A DNA stretch of 64,000 bases from Phoenix dactylifera. Its lineage: Eukaryota > Streptophyta > Magnoliopsida > Arecales > Arecaceae. The stretch covers positions 22,074,899-22,138,898 of the forward strand of contig NC_052394.1 in NCBI RefSeq assembly GCF_009389715.1. Reading direction: 5' to 3'. Within the stretch, counting starts at the first letter, position 1; every line of letters starts with the position of its first letter. Of this stretch, positions 1 through 9,758 are shown piece after piece. The position numbers and the translations under genes were made by a program. Below the pieces are notes generated by a model. It was not told where the DNA came from, ran no database searches, and saw only the letters and a list, made by a program, of their open reading frames with translations.

Positions 1-18
1 GGGGAGCCGGCCGAGGGT

Positions 19-3000
19 GTGATCGAAGTTCCCCTTGAGGAGGGTCGCCCGGACCGTACGGTCCGGGTCGGTGCCAACCTCGACTCAGAAGCTCGGCTCA
101 GGTTAGTGGAATTCCTCCGAGCCAATGCTGATGTATTTGCCTGGTCGGCGGCCGATGTACCTGGGATCGACCCGGAGGTCATTTCTCACGCCCTCAACGT
201 CGACCCAACCCACCGACCAGTAAAGCAGAAGAAGAGACACTGTGCCCCGGATCGGATCCGAGTGGTCGACCAGGAGGTAGACAAGCTCTTGGAGGCAGGA
301 TTCATAAGGGAGGTCAGCTACCCCGAATGGCTGGCAAATGTCGTACTTGTCCGGAAGGCGAGCGGGAAGTGGAGGATGTGCGTCGACTACACCGACCTGA
401 ACAAGGCGTGCCCCAAGGATAGCTTTCCGCTTCCACGGATAGACCAACTGGTCGACGCGACTTCCGGATATCAGCTGCTGTCTTTCATGGACGCCTTCTC
501 CGGCTACAACCAAATAATGTTGGCTCCACAAGACGAGGAGAAAACTGCCTTTATAACAGACCGGGGGCTGTACTGTTACAAGGTAATGCCCTTTGGTCTG
601 AAGAATGCTGGCGCCACTTACCAGCGCCTCGTCAACAAAATCTTCAAAGGGCAAATCGGCCGGAACATGGAGGTGTACGTGGACGATATGCTGGTGAAGA
701 GCCGCCATGCCGACCAGCACATCGCGGATCTGGAGGAGACTTTTGCCACCCTGCGGAAGTTTCGCATGAAGCTGAACCCAGCGAAGTGCGCCTTTGGCGC
801 TTCGGCCGGGAGGTTCCTCGGTTTCATTGTCAACCAGCGGGGGATCGAAGCCAACCCTGACAAAATCAAGGCCATCCAAGATATGTCCCCTCCGACCAAA
901 GTGAAGGAGGTTCAGGAGCTCGCTGGAAGGGTCGCCGCGCTCGGACGATTTGTGGCAAAATCGGCCGAACGCTGCCAACCGTTCTTCAAGGTGTTGAAGC
1001 GTCCGAAAGACTTCCTTTGGACGGCCGAATGTCAAGTGGCATTCGACCAACTCAAGGAGTACTTGGCGTCTCCTCCCCTGCTGTCCAAGCCGCAAGAGGG
1101 GGAGATGCTCTACCTCTATCTGGCGGTCTCCCCAACCGCAGTCAGCGCAGTACTGGTTCGGGAAGAGGCAAAGCTCCAGAAGCCTGTGTACTACATCAGC
1201 CGGGTCCTACGGGATGCCGAGACGCGGTATGCGAAGGCGGAAAAGATCGCCTTCGCGCTGCTCACTGCGGCCAGGAGGCTTCGCCCCTATTTCCAGGCTC
1301 ATCCTGTCACCCTCTTGACCGATCAACCACTGCGGCAGATCCTCAGCAATCCTGAGAATGCGGGACGGCTGGTGAAGTGGGCAGTAGAACTTGGTGAGTT
1401 CGACATCCGCTACCAGCCCCGACCCGCCATCAAGGCCCAGGTGCTCGCGGACTTCCTCGCTGAGTGCACTGTGCAGGAGGCGGAACCTAGGCCGCCGGAA
1501 ACACCCAGCCTCGACCTCCCAATCTGGACGCTTCACATTGATGGGTCGTCGAACCCCGAAGGTGGAGGGGCCGGGCTGGTCCTTACCAGTCCCGATGGAG
1601 TGATAGCCGAGTATGCCTTGAGGTTCGGATTTCCAGTGACCAACAACGAGGCGGAATATGAGGCCCTAGTCACAGGACTCAAACTCACCAAGGAGCTCGG
1701 CATCCGGCGTTTGAAGGTCTTCACCGACTCCCAGCTGGTGGTCGGGCAGGTCCGAGGGGAGTTCGAGACTCGGAGCCCGACCATGCAGAGCTATGTCTGG
1801 AAGGTGCAAGCACTCATTCCCGACCTCGGCAGTGTTGACATTCAGCAGATCCCGAGAAGCGAAAATGCCAGGGCCGACAGGCTGTCCCGCTTGGTGGGCG
1901 CAGACGCGCACAACTTGTCGAGGGCGATCTACCTGGAGACCCTGGATGCCCCGAGCATCGGCGAGGCCGGAGCGGTGATGGCGATTGATCCGGAGCCATC
2001 TTGGATGGACCCGCTCGTCGCCTACCTCGCCGAAGGAATCCTCCCAGAGGACGAAGATCAAGCTCGGCGACTCGTCATGAAGTCCGCCCACTACGTACTC
2101 TATGAAGGGAGGCTGTATCGGACCTCGTTCACCGCCCCCCTCTTAAGGTGCCTCCGCCCCTCGGAAGCGGCCTACGCCCTCAGCGAAGTCCACGAAGGCA
2201 TCTGCGGATCGCACCTGGGGGCTAGGTCCTTGGCGCATAAGATCATGAGGCAAGGCTATTATTGGCCTACCTTGTTGGAGGACTCAAAGGATCATGTGCG
2301 GAAATGCGACGCCTGCCAGCGCCACGCCAACGTCCAGAGAGTCCCTTCTGTCCCCTTGGCGCCAATCACTGCACCCTGGCCCTTCGCCCAGTGGGGAATG
2401 GATATCCTCGGACCATTCCCCGTCGCTTCAGCTCAGCGGAAATTTTTGATTGTTGCAATCGACTACTTCACCAAGTGGGTGGAGGCAGAGCCGCTGGCCA
2501 CTATCACGGAGGTGCAAGTCCGGAAGTTCGTGAAGAAGAACATCATTGTCCGATTTGGGGTACCTCGGGTCCTCATCTCGGATAATGGGCGACAGTTCGA
2601 CAACAAGCATTTCCGTGACTTCTGCGAGGAGTTCGGGATCGAGCATCGGTTCACATCTGTGTCGCATCCCCAAACCAACGGCGAGGCCGAGGTCACAAAT
2701 CGGACAATCCTCCAAGGAATCAAAGCGCGAATCGGTCGGACGGGGCAAGCTTGGGTCGAAGAACTCGAGAATGTCCTTTGGGCGTATCGGACCACGCATC
2801 GGACCCCTACCGGGGAGACGCCTTTCAGCCTAACCTATGGCACGGAAGCCGTTGTCCCCGTGGAGCTCGGACTCCCCTCACCTCGGGTGGCCGCGCACCG
2901 ACCCGAGGCTAATTCGGAACAACTCCGAGGGAACCTGGATCTCTTGGAAGAAGCGAGGGAAATGGCGCAGGTTCGGATGGCGATGTATCAGCGGAGGGTG

Positions 3001-3234
3001 GCCCGATATTACAACTCCAAGGTCCGACCGAAGCTTTTCAGAATCGGAGATCTGGTGCTAAGGCGAGCTAAAGCATCTCGACCTGCGGAAGGTGGGAAGC
3101 TAGCGCCAAATTGGGAAGGCCCATATAAGGTTCGCTGGGTAAACCGACCTGGCTCCTACCAGCTGGAGGCCCTAGATGGTCGAGAAATTCTAAGGAGCTG
3201 GAATTCCGCTAACCTGCGGATGTATTACCAGTAG
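19..3234 (+). CDS. pol: Tat-type pol: RT, RNase H, archaeal RNase H, integrase
   Basis: One open frame of 1071 codons. Reverse transcriptase lies at about residues 90-270, with the catalytic YVDD box near 219-222. The usual Ty3 RNase H follows at about 330-480. A second RNase H of the archaeal type begins near 504 (LHIDGSS, then NNEAEYEAL, then VFTDSQLV). Integrase has an HHCC zinc finger near 725-770 (HEGICG...CDACQ) and the D, D, E core residues near 795 (WGMDILGP), 855 (LISDNGRQF) and 890 (NGEAEV). The C-terminal part carries a GPY/F-like motif (NWEGPYKVR) and no chromodomain. The frame has no obvious native start; the upstream gag and protease part would lie left of the window. Pol looks whole over the stretch seen. 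Confidence 0.93.
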   Translation: MIEVPLEEGRPDRTVRVGANLDSEARLRLVEFLRANADVFAWSAADVPGIDPEVISHALNVDPTHRPVKQKKRHCAPDRIRVVDQEVDKLLEAGFIREVSYPEWLANVVLVRKASGKWRMCVDYTDLNKACPKDSFPLPRIDQLVDATSGYQLLSFMDAFSGYNQIMLAPQDEEKTAFITDRGLYCYKVMPFGLKNAGATYQRLVNKIFKGQIGRNMEVYVDDMLVKSRHADQHIADLEETFATLRKFRMKLNPAKCAFGASAGRFLGFIVNQRGIEANPDKIKAIQDMSPPTKVKEVQELAGRVAALGRFVAKSAERCQPFFKVLKRPKDFLWTAECQVAFDQLKEYLASPPLLSKPQEGEMLYLYLAVSPTAVSAVLVREEAKLQKPVYYISRVLRDAETRYAKAEKIAFALLTAARRLRPYFQAHPVTLLTDQPLRQILSNPENAGRLVKWAVELGEFDIRYQPRPAIKAQVLADFLAECTVQEAEPRPPETPSLDLPIWTLHIDGSSNPEGGGAGLVLTSPDGVIAEYALRFGFPVTNNEAEYEALVTGLKLTKELGIRRLKVFTDSQLVVGQVRGEFETRSPTMQSYVWKVQALIPDLGSVDIQQIPRSENARADRLSRLVGADAHNLSRAIYLETLDAPSIGEAGAVMAIDPEPSWMDPLVAYLAEGILPEDEDQARRLVMKSAHYVLYEGRLYRTSFTAPLLRCLRPSEAAYALSEVHEGICGSHLGARSLAHKIMRQGYYWPTLLEDSKDHVRKCDACQRHANVQRVPSVPLAPITAPWPFAQWGMDILGPFPVASAQRKFLIVAIDYFTKWVEAEPLATITEVQVRKFVKKNIIVRFGVPRVLISDNGRQFDNKHFRDFCEEFGIEHRFTSVSHPQTNGEAEVTNRTILQGIKARIGRTGQAWVEELENVLWAYRTTHRTPTGETPFSLTYGTEAVVPVELGLPSPRVAAHRPEANSEQLRGNLDLLEEAREMAQVRMAMYQRRVARYYNSKVRPKLFRIGDLVLRRAKASRPAEGGKLAPNWEGPYKVRWVNRPGSYQLEALDGREILRSWNSANLRMYYQ

Positions 3235-4380
3235 AACGACGATGCCAGGAAGACAGTTCAAAAATGTATAACGCTTTGCATTTCAATAATTTCTGGTTAC
3301 AACGGCGTGCTCGTGTGATTACAAGGAATTCCCACGGGAGAATTAGGGTGTAAAGAAAGTAAAGAAGAGGTGGAGACTCCGAGGAGCTGAAGATCTGGGA
3401 TCCCGAAACCTCCATCTGAAGCGGTTGCAATCCCGTCGGAAGTGGGTGCTTCCAACCGGAGGCGCCATCGGCGTCTCACGAAAGAGACGAAGAGCCGGCG
3501 CGGATGAAGAAGAAGTGGACGAAGGAGAAGTCCACACTGCCTCCAACCGGAGGCGCCATCCACGCCCCACGAAGAGGATGAGGAGCCGCCGCCGACGAAG
3601 CTCCCGCTGCCTCCAGAGGAACGCCACCTCCAAGGGATATTCCGGTCCTCCCCAGTGTTAGGGGAGAGAAGGAATACGAGGGGGAAGAGCATATGGAGGC
3701 GCGGTCCCGGATCAGGCGTCTGGTGCAGAGCTCAATCGGGAGGCTGAACTTCAAGGAGGGGAGATGTGATCCTGGATGAAACGCCTAGAGCGGAGTTCCG
3801 CCGGGGAGACCCTCCTTGCTGATCCCAGATGAAACGGCTAGTTGGCTGAAGTCGCGAGGGGCGCGCCTCCCGTTCCTTCGGCAGGAGTCTCTCAGCCATG
3901 CGCCAGAGAGAAGGTCCACGATCCATGGCAACTTGAACAGCTCCGGCTTGGCAGGCTCCATCGCACCTGCACCTATATTTATAGCCAAACTGCGGCCCCC
4001 GGTCGTTCCGATACGGGTGGCTCCAATAAATGCGGGCGCATTGAATCCGGAGCCGATCCGGCTCTCAAGGCGTATCTTCCCGCGATTTCCTAAGCGTCAT
4101 TCTCCTTAATCGCATTTTTTGTGCAGGACACTCCGGGTGCCCTGTACCCCTAGGTCCACGTATCTCCGCCCGCGCCCAGGCCGCATCCGCCTCGAAGAAC
4201 GCGCGCATCGCGGCCGCTTAATTGACACTCCTCGCAAGCAGCAACTGGCGATCCGATTTTCCAGGTAACCCCTCAATTAGCATTTAATGCCCATCTGGTG
4301 TTCCCCAGGCGACGCTTGGAGAGGAGGAGAAACACGATCGCAGCTGGCCACGGAGAAATTCCGTCGGGCGGCAAGCGACA
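3235..4380. other. spacer between pol and tandem arrays in the Tat element
   Basis: GC-rich, with overlapping short ORFs on both strands that I do not recognise. A short phrase containing CCAACCGGAGGCGCCATC occurs twice (about 3449 and 3544). On the minus strand a clean TATA-like box (TATAAATA, about 3976-3985) points leftward into a set of minus ORFs, suggesting an antisense start site inside the element. No protein function can be assigned. Confidence 0.5.
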
Positions 4381-4381
4381 G

Positions 4382-5248
4382 GCGCACGACCAGCGAGCGG
4401 AATTTTCCGAGGCTCGGCCCTCGGATGCCAGGCTAACCCGATGATCATCCCGGGAGCAGACTAGCCTGAAGCCCCGACCGGTCGCCTCGGCTTGCGCCAG
4501 CCTTGGCCGACCAACGAGCGGAATCTCCCGAGGCACGGCCCTCGGATGCCAGGCTAACCCGATGATCATCCCGGGAGCAGACTAGCCTGAAGCCCCGACC
4601 GGTCGCCTCGGCTTGCGCCAGCCTTGGCCGACCAACGAGCGGAATTTTCTGAGGCCTGACAACCCTCAGATGCCAGGCTAACCCGATGATCATCTCGGGA
4701 GCAGACTAGCCTGAAGCCCCGACCGGTCGCCTCGGCTTGCGCCAGCCTTGGCCGACCAACGAGCGGAATTTCCTGAGGCCTGACGGCCCTCGGATGCCAG
4801 GCTAACCCGATGATCATCCCGGGAGCAGACTAGCCTGAAGCCCCGACCGGTCGCCTCGGCTTGCGCCAGCCTTGGCCGACCAACGAGCGGAATCTCCCGA
4901 GGCACGGCCCTCGGATGCCAGGCTAACCCGATGATCATCCCGGGAGCAGACTAGCCTGAAGCCCCGACCGGTTGCCTCGGCTTGCGCCAGCCTTGGCCGA
5001 CCAACGAGCGGAATTTTCTAAGGCCTGACGGCCCTCGGATGCCAGGCTAACCCGATGATCATCCCGGGAGCAGACTAGCCTGAAGCCCCGACCGGTCACC
5101 TTGGCTTGCGCCAGCCTTGGCCGACCAACGAGCGGAATCTCCCGAGGCTCGGCCCTTGGATGCCAGGCTAACCCGATGACCATCCCGGGACCAGACTAGC
5201 CTGAAGCCCCGACCGGTCGCCTCGGCTTGCGCCAGCCTTGGCCGACCG
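4382..5248. repeat. tandem array, about 122-bp unit, about 7 copies
   Basis: The phrase GGCTAACCCGATGATCATC recurs seven times at spacings of 122-124 bp (first at about 4432, last at about 5167, where one base differs). Each unit also contains a GACCGGTCGCCTCGGCTTGC block and a GAGCGGAATTTYCTGAGGC block. Copies are nearly identical, which indicates recent amplification. The repeats produce a ladder of similar 82-98 aa minus-strand ORFs that are by-products, not genes. Tandem arrays in the 3' noncoding region are known for Tat elements and can seed satellites. Confidence 0.95.
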
Positions 5249-5856
5249 ACGAGCGGAATTTCCTGAGGCCTAACCCTCGGATGCCTGGCTTAGCGCCGGA
5301 AGAATTTCCTGAGGCCTAACCCTCGGATGCCTGGCTTAGCGCCGGAAGAATTTCCTGAGGCCTAACCCTCGGATGCCTGGCTTAGTGCCGGAAGAATTTC
5401 CTGAGGCCTAACCCTCGGATGCCTGGCTTAGCGCCGGAAGAATTTCCTGAGGCCTAACCCTCGGATGCCTGGCTTAGCGCCGGAAGAATTTCCTGAGGCC
5501 TAACCCTCGGATGCCTGGCTTAGCGCCGGAAGAATTTCCTGAGGCCTAACCCTCGGATGCCTGGCTTAATGCCGGAAGAATTTCCTGAGGCCTAACCCTC
5601 GGATGCCTGGCTTAGCGCCGGAAGAATTTTCTGAGGCCTAACCCTCGGATGCCTGGCTTAGCGCCGGAAGAATTTCCTGAGGCCTAACCCTCGGATGCCT
5701 GGCTTAGTGCCGGAAGAATTTTCTGAGGCCTAACCCTCGGATGGCTGGCTTAGTGCCGGAAGAATTTCCTGAGGCCTAACCCTCGGATGCCTGGCTTAGC
5801 GCCGGAAGAATTTCCTGAGGCCTAACCCTCGGATGCCTGGCTTAGGGCCGGAAGAA
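5249..5856. repeat. tandem array, 46-bp unit, 13 copies
   Basis: The phrase ATGCCTGGCTTAGCGCC or a close variant recurs every 46 bp from 5281 to 5833, 13 times with exact spacing. The unit (GAATTTCCTGAGGCC, TAACCCTCGGATGCC, TGGCTTAGCGCCGGAA) matches the part of the preceding 122-bp unit around its GAATTTCCTGAGGCC and CCTCGGATGCC blocks. The short unit therefore looks like a shortened derivative of the long one that was amplified next to it. Confidence 0.95.
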
Positions 5857-6036
5857 CTTCGAGAGTTAGGAGTCGGCAAGACGCTGCCAAGAGTTAAAAA
5901 GAAAAAAAAGAGGAGGACGAAAGCGAGATGAAGAAACATTCGACTTGTATTAATTTTCATTGTTTCAGGGCCAAGGCCCATACAATTTGGCAAAATGCCG
6001 ACATACAAAAAAGAGGACAACGAAAGGTACAAGAGG

Positions 6037-6939
6037 TCAGCTTGGAGAAACCCCCGGGTCGGGAGCGTCGGGCTCGTCCGCAGGGGGTAGGGAGGCGGTA
6101 GGAGAATCAGCAGGCGATGGCGCCGGAGAGGAGTCGAGAAGGGAAATCCCACTCAGGTCAACTTCGGGGTACTTAGCCGACACCCTTGCCAGGCCCTCCT
6201 CGAAGCCTAAGATGAAGGATTCGGACCCCGCGTCCGACGCGTCACGGACGAACTCGTCAGACTGACGATAGGCCCGTACCGCCTCCGACATATCACGGGT
6301 GAACTCGGCGGACTGACGATAAGCCTGTACCGCCTGGCGCCCGATCTCCGCACTCTTCTCGGCCAGCGCCGCCTCTGCTCGCTCCGTAATCTGAGCCTTA
6401 GCCTCCAAGACCTTCGCCACAATCCGGTCTTCAGCCTCGGAGGAGACCCTCAGCAGATTAGCCTGAGCCTCCTTACGCTCCGCCTCGGCAGCAGTGCGAG
6501 CGGCCTCAGCTTCCTCCAGGCGCGAACGGAGCTCTTGGTCGTTCGCGCGGGACCTCTCCAAGGCTGACTCCAATTCGCCCAGTTTGGCTTCAAGAGACCG
6601 GGTTCGGTTGCGGGCGCTGTCGGCAGACCGCTGAGCCTTCTCCCACCTCTCTCGATAGTCCGCGACCTTCCGGGACTGCTTTTCAGCTCGTTCCTCCGCC
6701 TTCTTAACCCTGCTTTCGAGGCCCGAGGCGACTTTGAGCTGCTCCCGAGCTTCCAACAGTTGCTTCTCGAGGGCGGCGAAGCCGAGTGCCCGCTCTTCGG
6801 CCTCCCGGAGCCTCGCCTCGAGGTCCCCGGTCGTCCTGCCCGCCACGGCCTGGCCTCCCTCTTCCACTACTTTCAGTCGGTCCTCGGCCTTCGCCAGAAG
6901 CCCCGCCTGTTCCTTGTAGCACTCCTCTAGACGGATCAT
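6037..6939 (-). CDS. antisense extra ORF of the Tat element, coiled-coil protein
   Basis: A 300-codon open stretch opposite in direction to pol. Residues about 1-200 are rich in E, A, K, R and L with heptad spacing typical of a long coiled coil; the C-terminal third has two similar phrases (AYRQSAEF and AYRQSDEF) and ends in a P/S/D-rich tail. It lies next to the other minus-strand pieces at 6977-7900 and 8075-8407 and is probably the C-terminal part of the same antisense gene. Antisense extra ORFs are known in Tat elements; their role is unknown. Confidence 0.6.
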   Translation of the reverse strand: MIRLEECYKEQAGLLAKAEDRLKVVEEGGQAVAGRTTGDLEARLREAEERALGFAALEKQLLEAREQLKVASGLESRVKKAEERAEKQSRKVADYRERWEKAQRSADSARNRTRSLEAKLGELESALERSRANDQELRSRLEEAEAARTAAEAERKEAQANLLRVSSEAEDRIVAKVLEAKAQITERAEAALAEKSAEIGRQAVQAYRQSAEFTRDMSEAVRAYRQSDEFVRDASDAGSESFILGFEEGLARVSAKYPEVDLSGISLLDSSPAPSPADSPTASLPPADEPDAPDPGVSPS

Positions 6940-6976
6940 GTACTGGGCGAGCTAAGAGATAGGAAAAGTGAGGGCG

Positions 6977-7900
6977 TCAGGCGGAGAACAACAGAGCTAA
7001 TAAATGGTGAAAAGCGGCCAGAAGAACACTCACCGACATGAGACAGACACAGCTGGCAGCCCCGACGTCAGAGACCCCCAACTCCCGGATCCGCCGACGG
7101 TCCTTCTCCAGCAGCACTGTTTCGATGAGGTTTCGGGCGCCATCGGTAGTGAAGGCCGACCCCGATTTCTCCCCGGAGCCGGATGGTGGTTCTGCAGCCT
7201 TACCCTTATCCATCGCCTGGGAAAGAGTCCTGCTGATTGTGCTCGGGGCGGGGGTCACTCCAGGAATTGATAGGGCCCCGCTCGGCCGGGGCCTCGGCGC
7301 GTCCCTCCTCGGATCATCAGGAGCCGGCTGAGTCGAAGGCCGGACCGGGGACCGATCACGCCCGACCCGTCCGTCTCGAGCGGGCTCGGATGATACCTCC
7401 GGAATAGCGGCAGTCTCACCACCGGAGGGCTGATACAGCATAAGCTGCCGGTCTGTGCCCACGGCGTCTCCCTGATCGGTGGGCCCGGACTCGTCGGTCG
7501 GCGTCGGAGGCACCTCCCTGCGGGACTTCTTCGCCGGCGGGGCCCCGCTCGGAGGAGCTCGTTTCCTCCTCCGGACCGCTTCCAGTAGGGACGACCTACC
7601 AACAGCCGGTCCCTTGTCCGACCGCATGACGTCGTCAATCTCTGCAACAAGAACGAGATGGTCGAGGGCTGAGAAACCGAAGGAAAGAACGAGACGAAAG
7701 AGGAGAAAAGAGTCAAAAAAAGAAATGGTGGCGGGCTCACGGTCGGTGGGGACCGAGCTCAGACCGACATTCACCAAGGTATCCTCGGAAATAAGGCGGG
7801 CCACCGGGGGGAGCTGGCCCTCGGCAACCAACCCCTTCAAGGCGGCCAAGCCATCGGATTCCTCCCTCGACAGTCTCGATAGGCCGATCGGGGACTTCAT
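6977..7900 (-). CDS. antisense extra ORF piece of the Tat element
   Basis: Open for 307 codons on the minus strand. It includes a basic, proline-rich stretch (RRRKRAPPSGAPPAKKSRR, nuclear-localisation-like) and long low-complexity P/S/T/D-rich segments. Splice-like borders are visible within the region, so the gaps between the open pieces may be introns rather than decay; I cannot tell which. No enzymatic motif is seen. Confidence 0.5.
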   Translation of the reverse strand: MKSPIGLSRLSREESDGLAALKGLVAEGQLPPVARLISEDTLVNVGLSSVPTDREPATISFFDSFLLFRLVLSFGFSALDHLVLVAEIDDVMRSDKGPAVGRSSLLEAVRRRKRAPPSGAPPAKKSRREVPPTPTDESGPTDQGDAVGTDRQLMLYQPSGGETAAIPEVSSEPARDGRVGRDRSPVRPSTQPAPDDPRRDAPRPRPSGALSIPGVTPAPSTISRTLSQAMDKGKAAEPPSGSGEKSGSAFTTDGARNLIETVLLEKDRRRIRELGVSDVGAASCVCLMSVSVLLAAFHHLLALLFSA

Positions 7901-8074
7901 CGGCGTCTCCCAGGTCGCCCTGATTTCCCAAGAGGGATCTACATCGATGAAGAAGAAACGCTCCTTCCAGCCGTGAATGGAGGAAGGAGCCTCTTTGACG
8001 AGGCCGCACCCTCGCCGCGCCGCAAAGCACCACCACCCTTTGTCCTGGGGGTGGCCACTCAGGCTGTAGAACTC

Positions 8075-8407
8075 TCAAAAAACATTCAGAGTGGCGGGAA
8101 TCTCGTGCATGCGGCAGAGAACCTGGAAGACCGTCAGGGCACGCCACGAGTTCGGCACCAGTTGCGTCGGCGCAACTCTTAAACCCCGGAGTACCTGCAC
8201 GACTAAGTCCGAAGGGGGAAAGCGGAACCCGGCCTGGAGAATGCCCTCATTGATGGCGATCTTCCCTGGAGGAGGATGGGACATCCTCTCCTCAGGCCCC
8301 GGGAGCGTAACGTTGCAGGCCTCGGGAAGGTGGTACCGAGCCACGAGTTTGTCTAAGTCCTCGGCGACCAGCTCCGACTTAATGCGGTCTGCTCTCACTT
8401 CGCCCAT
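8075..8407 (-). CDS. antisense ORF piece, 'putative gypsy-type transposon' domain-like
   Basis: 110 codons on the minus strand. The order DLDKLVARYHLPEACNV, then a P-rich link, then GILQAGFRFPPSDLVVQVL and LVPNSWRALTVFQVLCR is what I recognise as the N-terminal part of plant proteins annotated 'putative gypsy type transposon' (PF04195-like), which are commonly encoded antisense to pol in Tat elements. A TATA-like CTATTTAA on the minus strand near 8670 lies upstream. The biochemical role of this family is not known. Confidence 0.6.
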   Translation of the reverse strand: MGEVRADRIKSELVAEDLDKLVARYHLPEACNVTLPGPEERMSHPPPGKIAINEGILQAGFRFPPSDLVVQVLRGLRVAPTQLVPNSWRALTVFQVLCRMHEIPATLNVF

Positions 8408-8942
8408 TCCTAATGGCCAATAAACCTACGGTCAGGACGGAGACAAGAAGGGGGGAAAGACCGGAACGACTGGGGTACACTAGTACAAAAGGAGAAAGTA
8501 CGAAGAGCCCTAAGTAGAAGAATGGGGTAACTCACCGGAAGAGAAGGAAGAACGGCTCCGAGAGCGTCAAAGGAGAAGCAAGCGAACAGTCCGACGGCAA
8601 CAACGGCAGCGCAAAGGGGAAACTCGAAAATGTCTGTAAAGAGGAAGACGGACGGGGGAGGGCCCACGGTTAAATAGGCGGAAAGGCGGGTGATGCCTCG
8701 ATGACGCCAGAGGACGCCTGGCCGCCGAAGGGTCGCTCGCGCCCCAAAGGCAAATCGACACCATTAAGGAAGGATGTCCGCCGAAATCCTCAGACTGCCA
8801 GGTCAGCAACAACCGCCATACGCCATAAAGAAGGCGGGGAGCTCGAAGCGCGCGCGCCTCTCCGAGGGATGGCGGCAATCTCGAAGCATCACTCCCTTCA
8901 CCCGTTCTCCTTCTGGTTCCAGGCTCGGAAGTGGGGGGCTAC

Positions 8943-9758
8943 TGTTACGGGGGAACTAAGCCGCCATGCTCCACGTGACCGGCACGCGCGCCCATGAAGA
9001 CTACGGCTGTCCTTTGATCCAGCAATCCGACCCCGAGTCGGACATCTTCGGCTTCGCGGCCCGACCTCGAGTCGGCTGCCCTTCGATCCAGCAGTCCGGC
9101 CCCGAGTCGGACATCTTCGGCTTCGCGGCCCGACCCCGAGTCGGCTGCCCCTTAATCTAGCAATCCGACCCCAAGTCGGATATCCTCAGCACCGCAGCCC
9201 GACCCCGGGTCGGCTGCCCCCTGATCCAGCACTCCGACCCCGAGTCGGAGATCTCTTGATAACGACAGGCTGCTTCCCAGAGGCACGCCGAGGCCTCCTG
9301 CTCCACTACTCCCTGCAACGGCTGTATCCGATGCTGTTCCACGATCTCCTGTATCAGCCGTACAAAGCGGAACTCCACTACGCCCTGTCATGGCCGTACC
9401 CAGCGCTGCTCCACGACGCCCTGTAACGGCCATGTCAGTGGCCACTCCATCGCGCCCCACGATGACAAACCCCCCTGAGAGACCCCCCAGCCAGGTATAT
9501 ATGCGGCTGGGGGGAGAAGGGGGGGGTAAGCAATATCTTCCAGAGCACTCTCTTGCTCGCTATTATCATTTCTCCTCCTCCTCCAATCTCCTCTGACTTG
9601 ATCGTCGGAGGGCCCCCACTACCCCAGTGGTGGTGCGAGGCTTGCTCGCAGGTTTCCCGGTGGAAGGTGGAGCGTAACCAACACCAACCAAGACAACTCA
9701 GACGGAACCCCGTTCACACCGCTGTGTCAATCGTTCTCGGTTTGGACCACCAGCAACA
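8943..9758 (+). repeat. 3' LTR of the Tat element
   Basis: Begins TGTTAC directly after a G-rich polypurine-like tract (about 8928-8940) and ends GCAACA, giving the expected TG...CA borders and a length of about 816 bp. A TATA box (TATATATG) sits near 9499. The 5' half, corresponding to U3, has about 69-bp direct repeats at roughly 9015-9250, each holding palindromic blocks such as CCGACCCCGAGTCGG, and a second run of shorter CCACTAC/CGCCCTG repeats at about 9300-9430. The right border is inferred, since no 5' LTR is available for comparison. Confidence 0.75.

Larger units (their letters stand above)
1..9758 (+). mobile_element. Ty3/gypsy LTR retrotransposon, Tat lineage, 3' part
   Basis: The element runs off the left edge, so the 5' LTR, gag and protease are not visible. 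What is seen, in order: pol with reverse transcriptase, RNase H, a second archaeal-type RNase H and integrase; a long 3' noncoding region with two tandem arrays; extra ORFs on the opposite strand; a G-rich polypurine-like tract just before 8943; and a 3' LTR. The second RNase H, the missing chromodomain, the antisense extra ORFs and the repeat-rich 3' region are all known traits of the plant Tat lineage (Retand/Grande/Ogre kin). The pol frame looks whole, so the copy looks fairly young; the antisense region is in several open pieces. It cannot be dated by LTR comparison because only one LTR is in view. Confidence 0.92.

Noticed and set aside
4273-5183. Ladder of similar 82-98 aa minus-strand ORFs (IIGLAWHPRAV...)
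   Set aside because: They are produced by the 122-bp tandem units being free of stops in that frame, not by a gene family.
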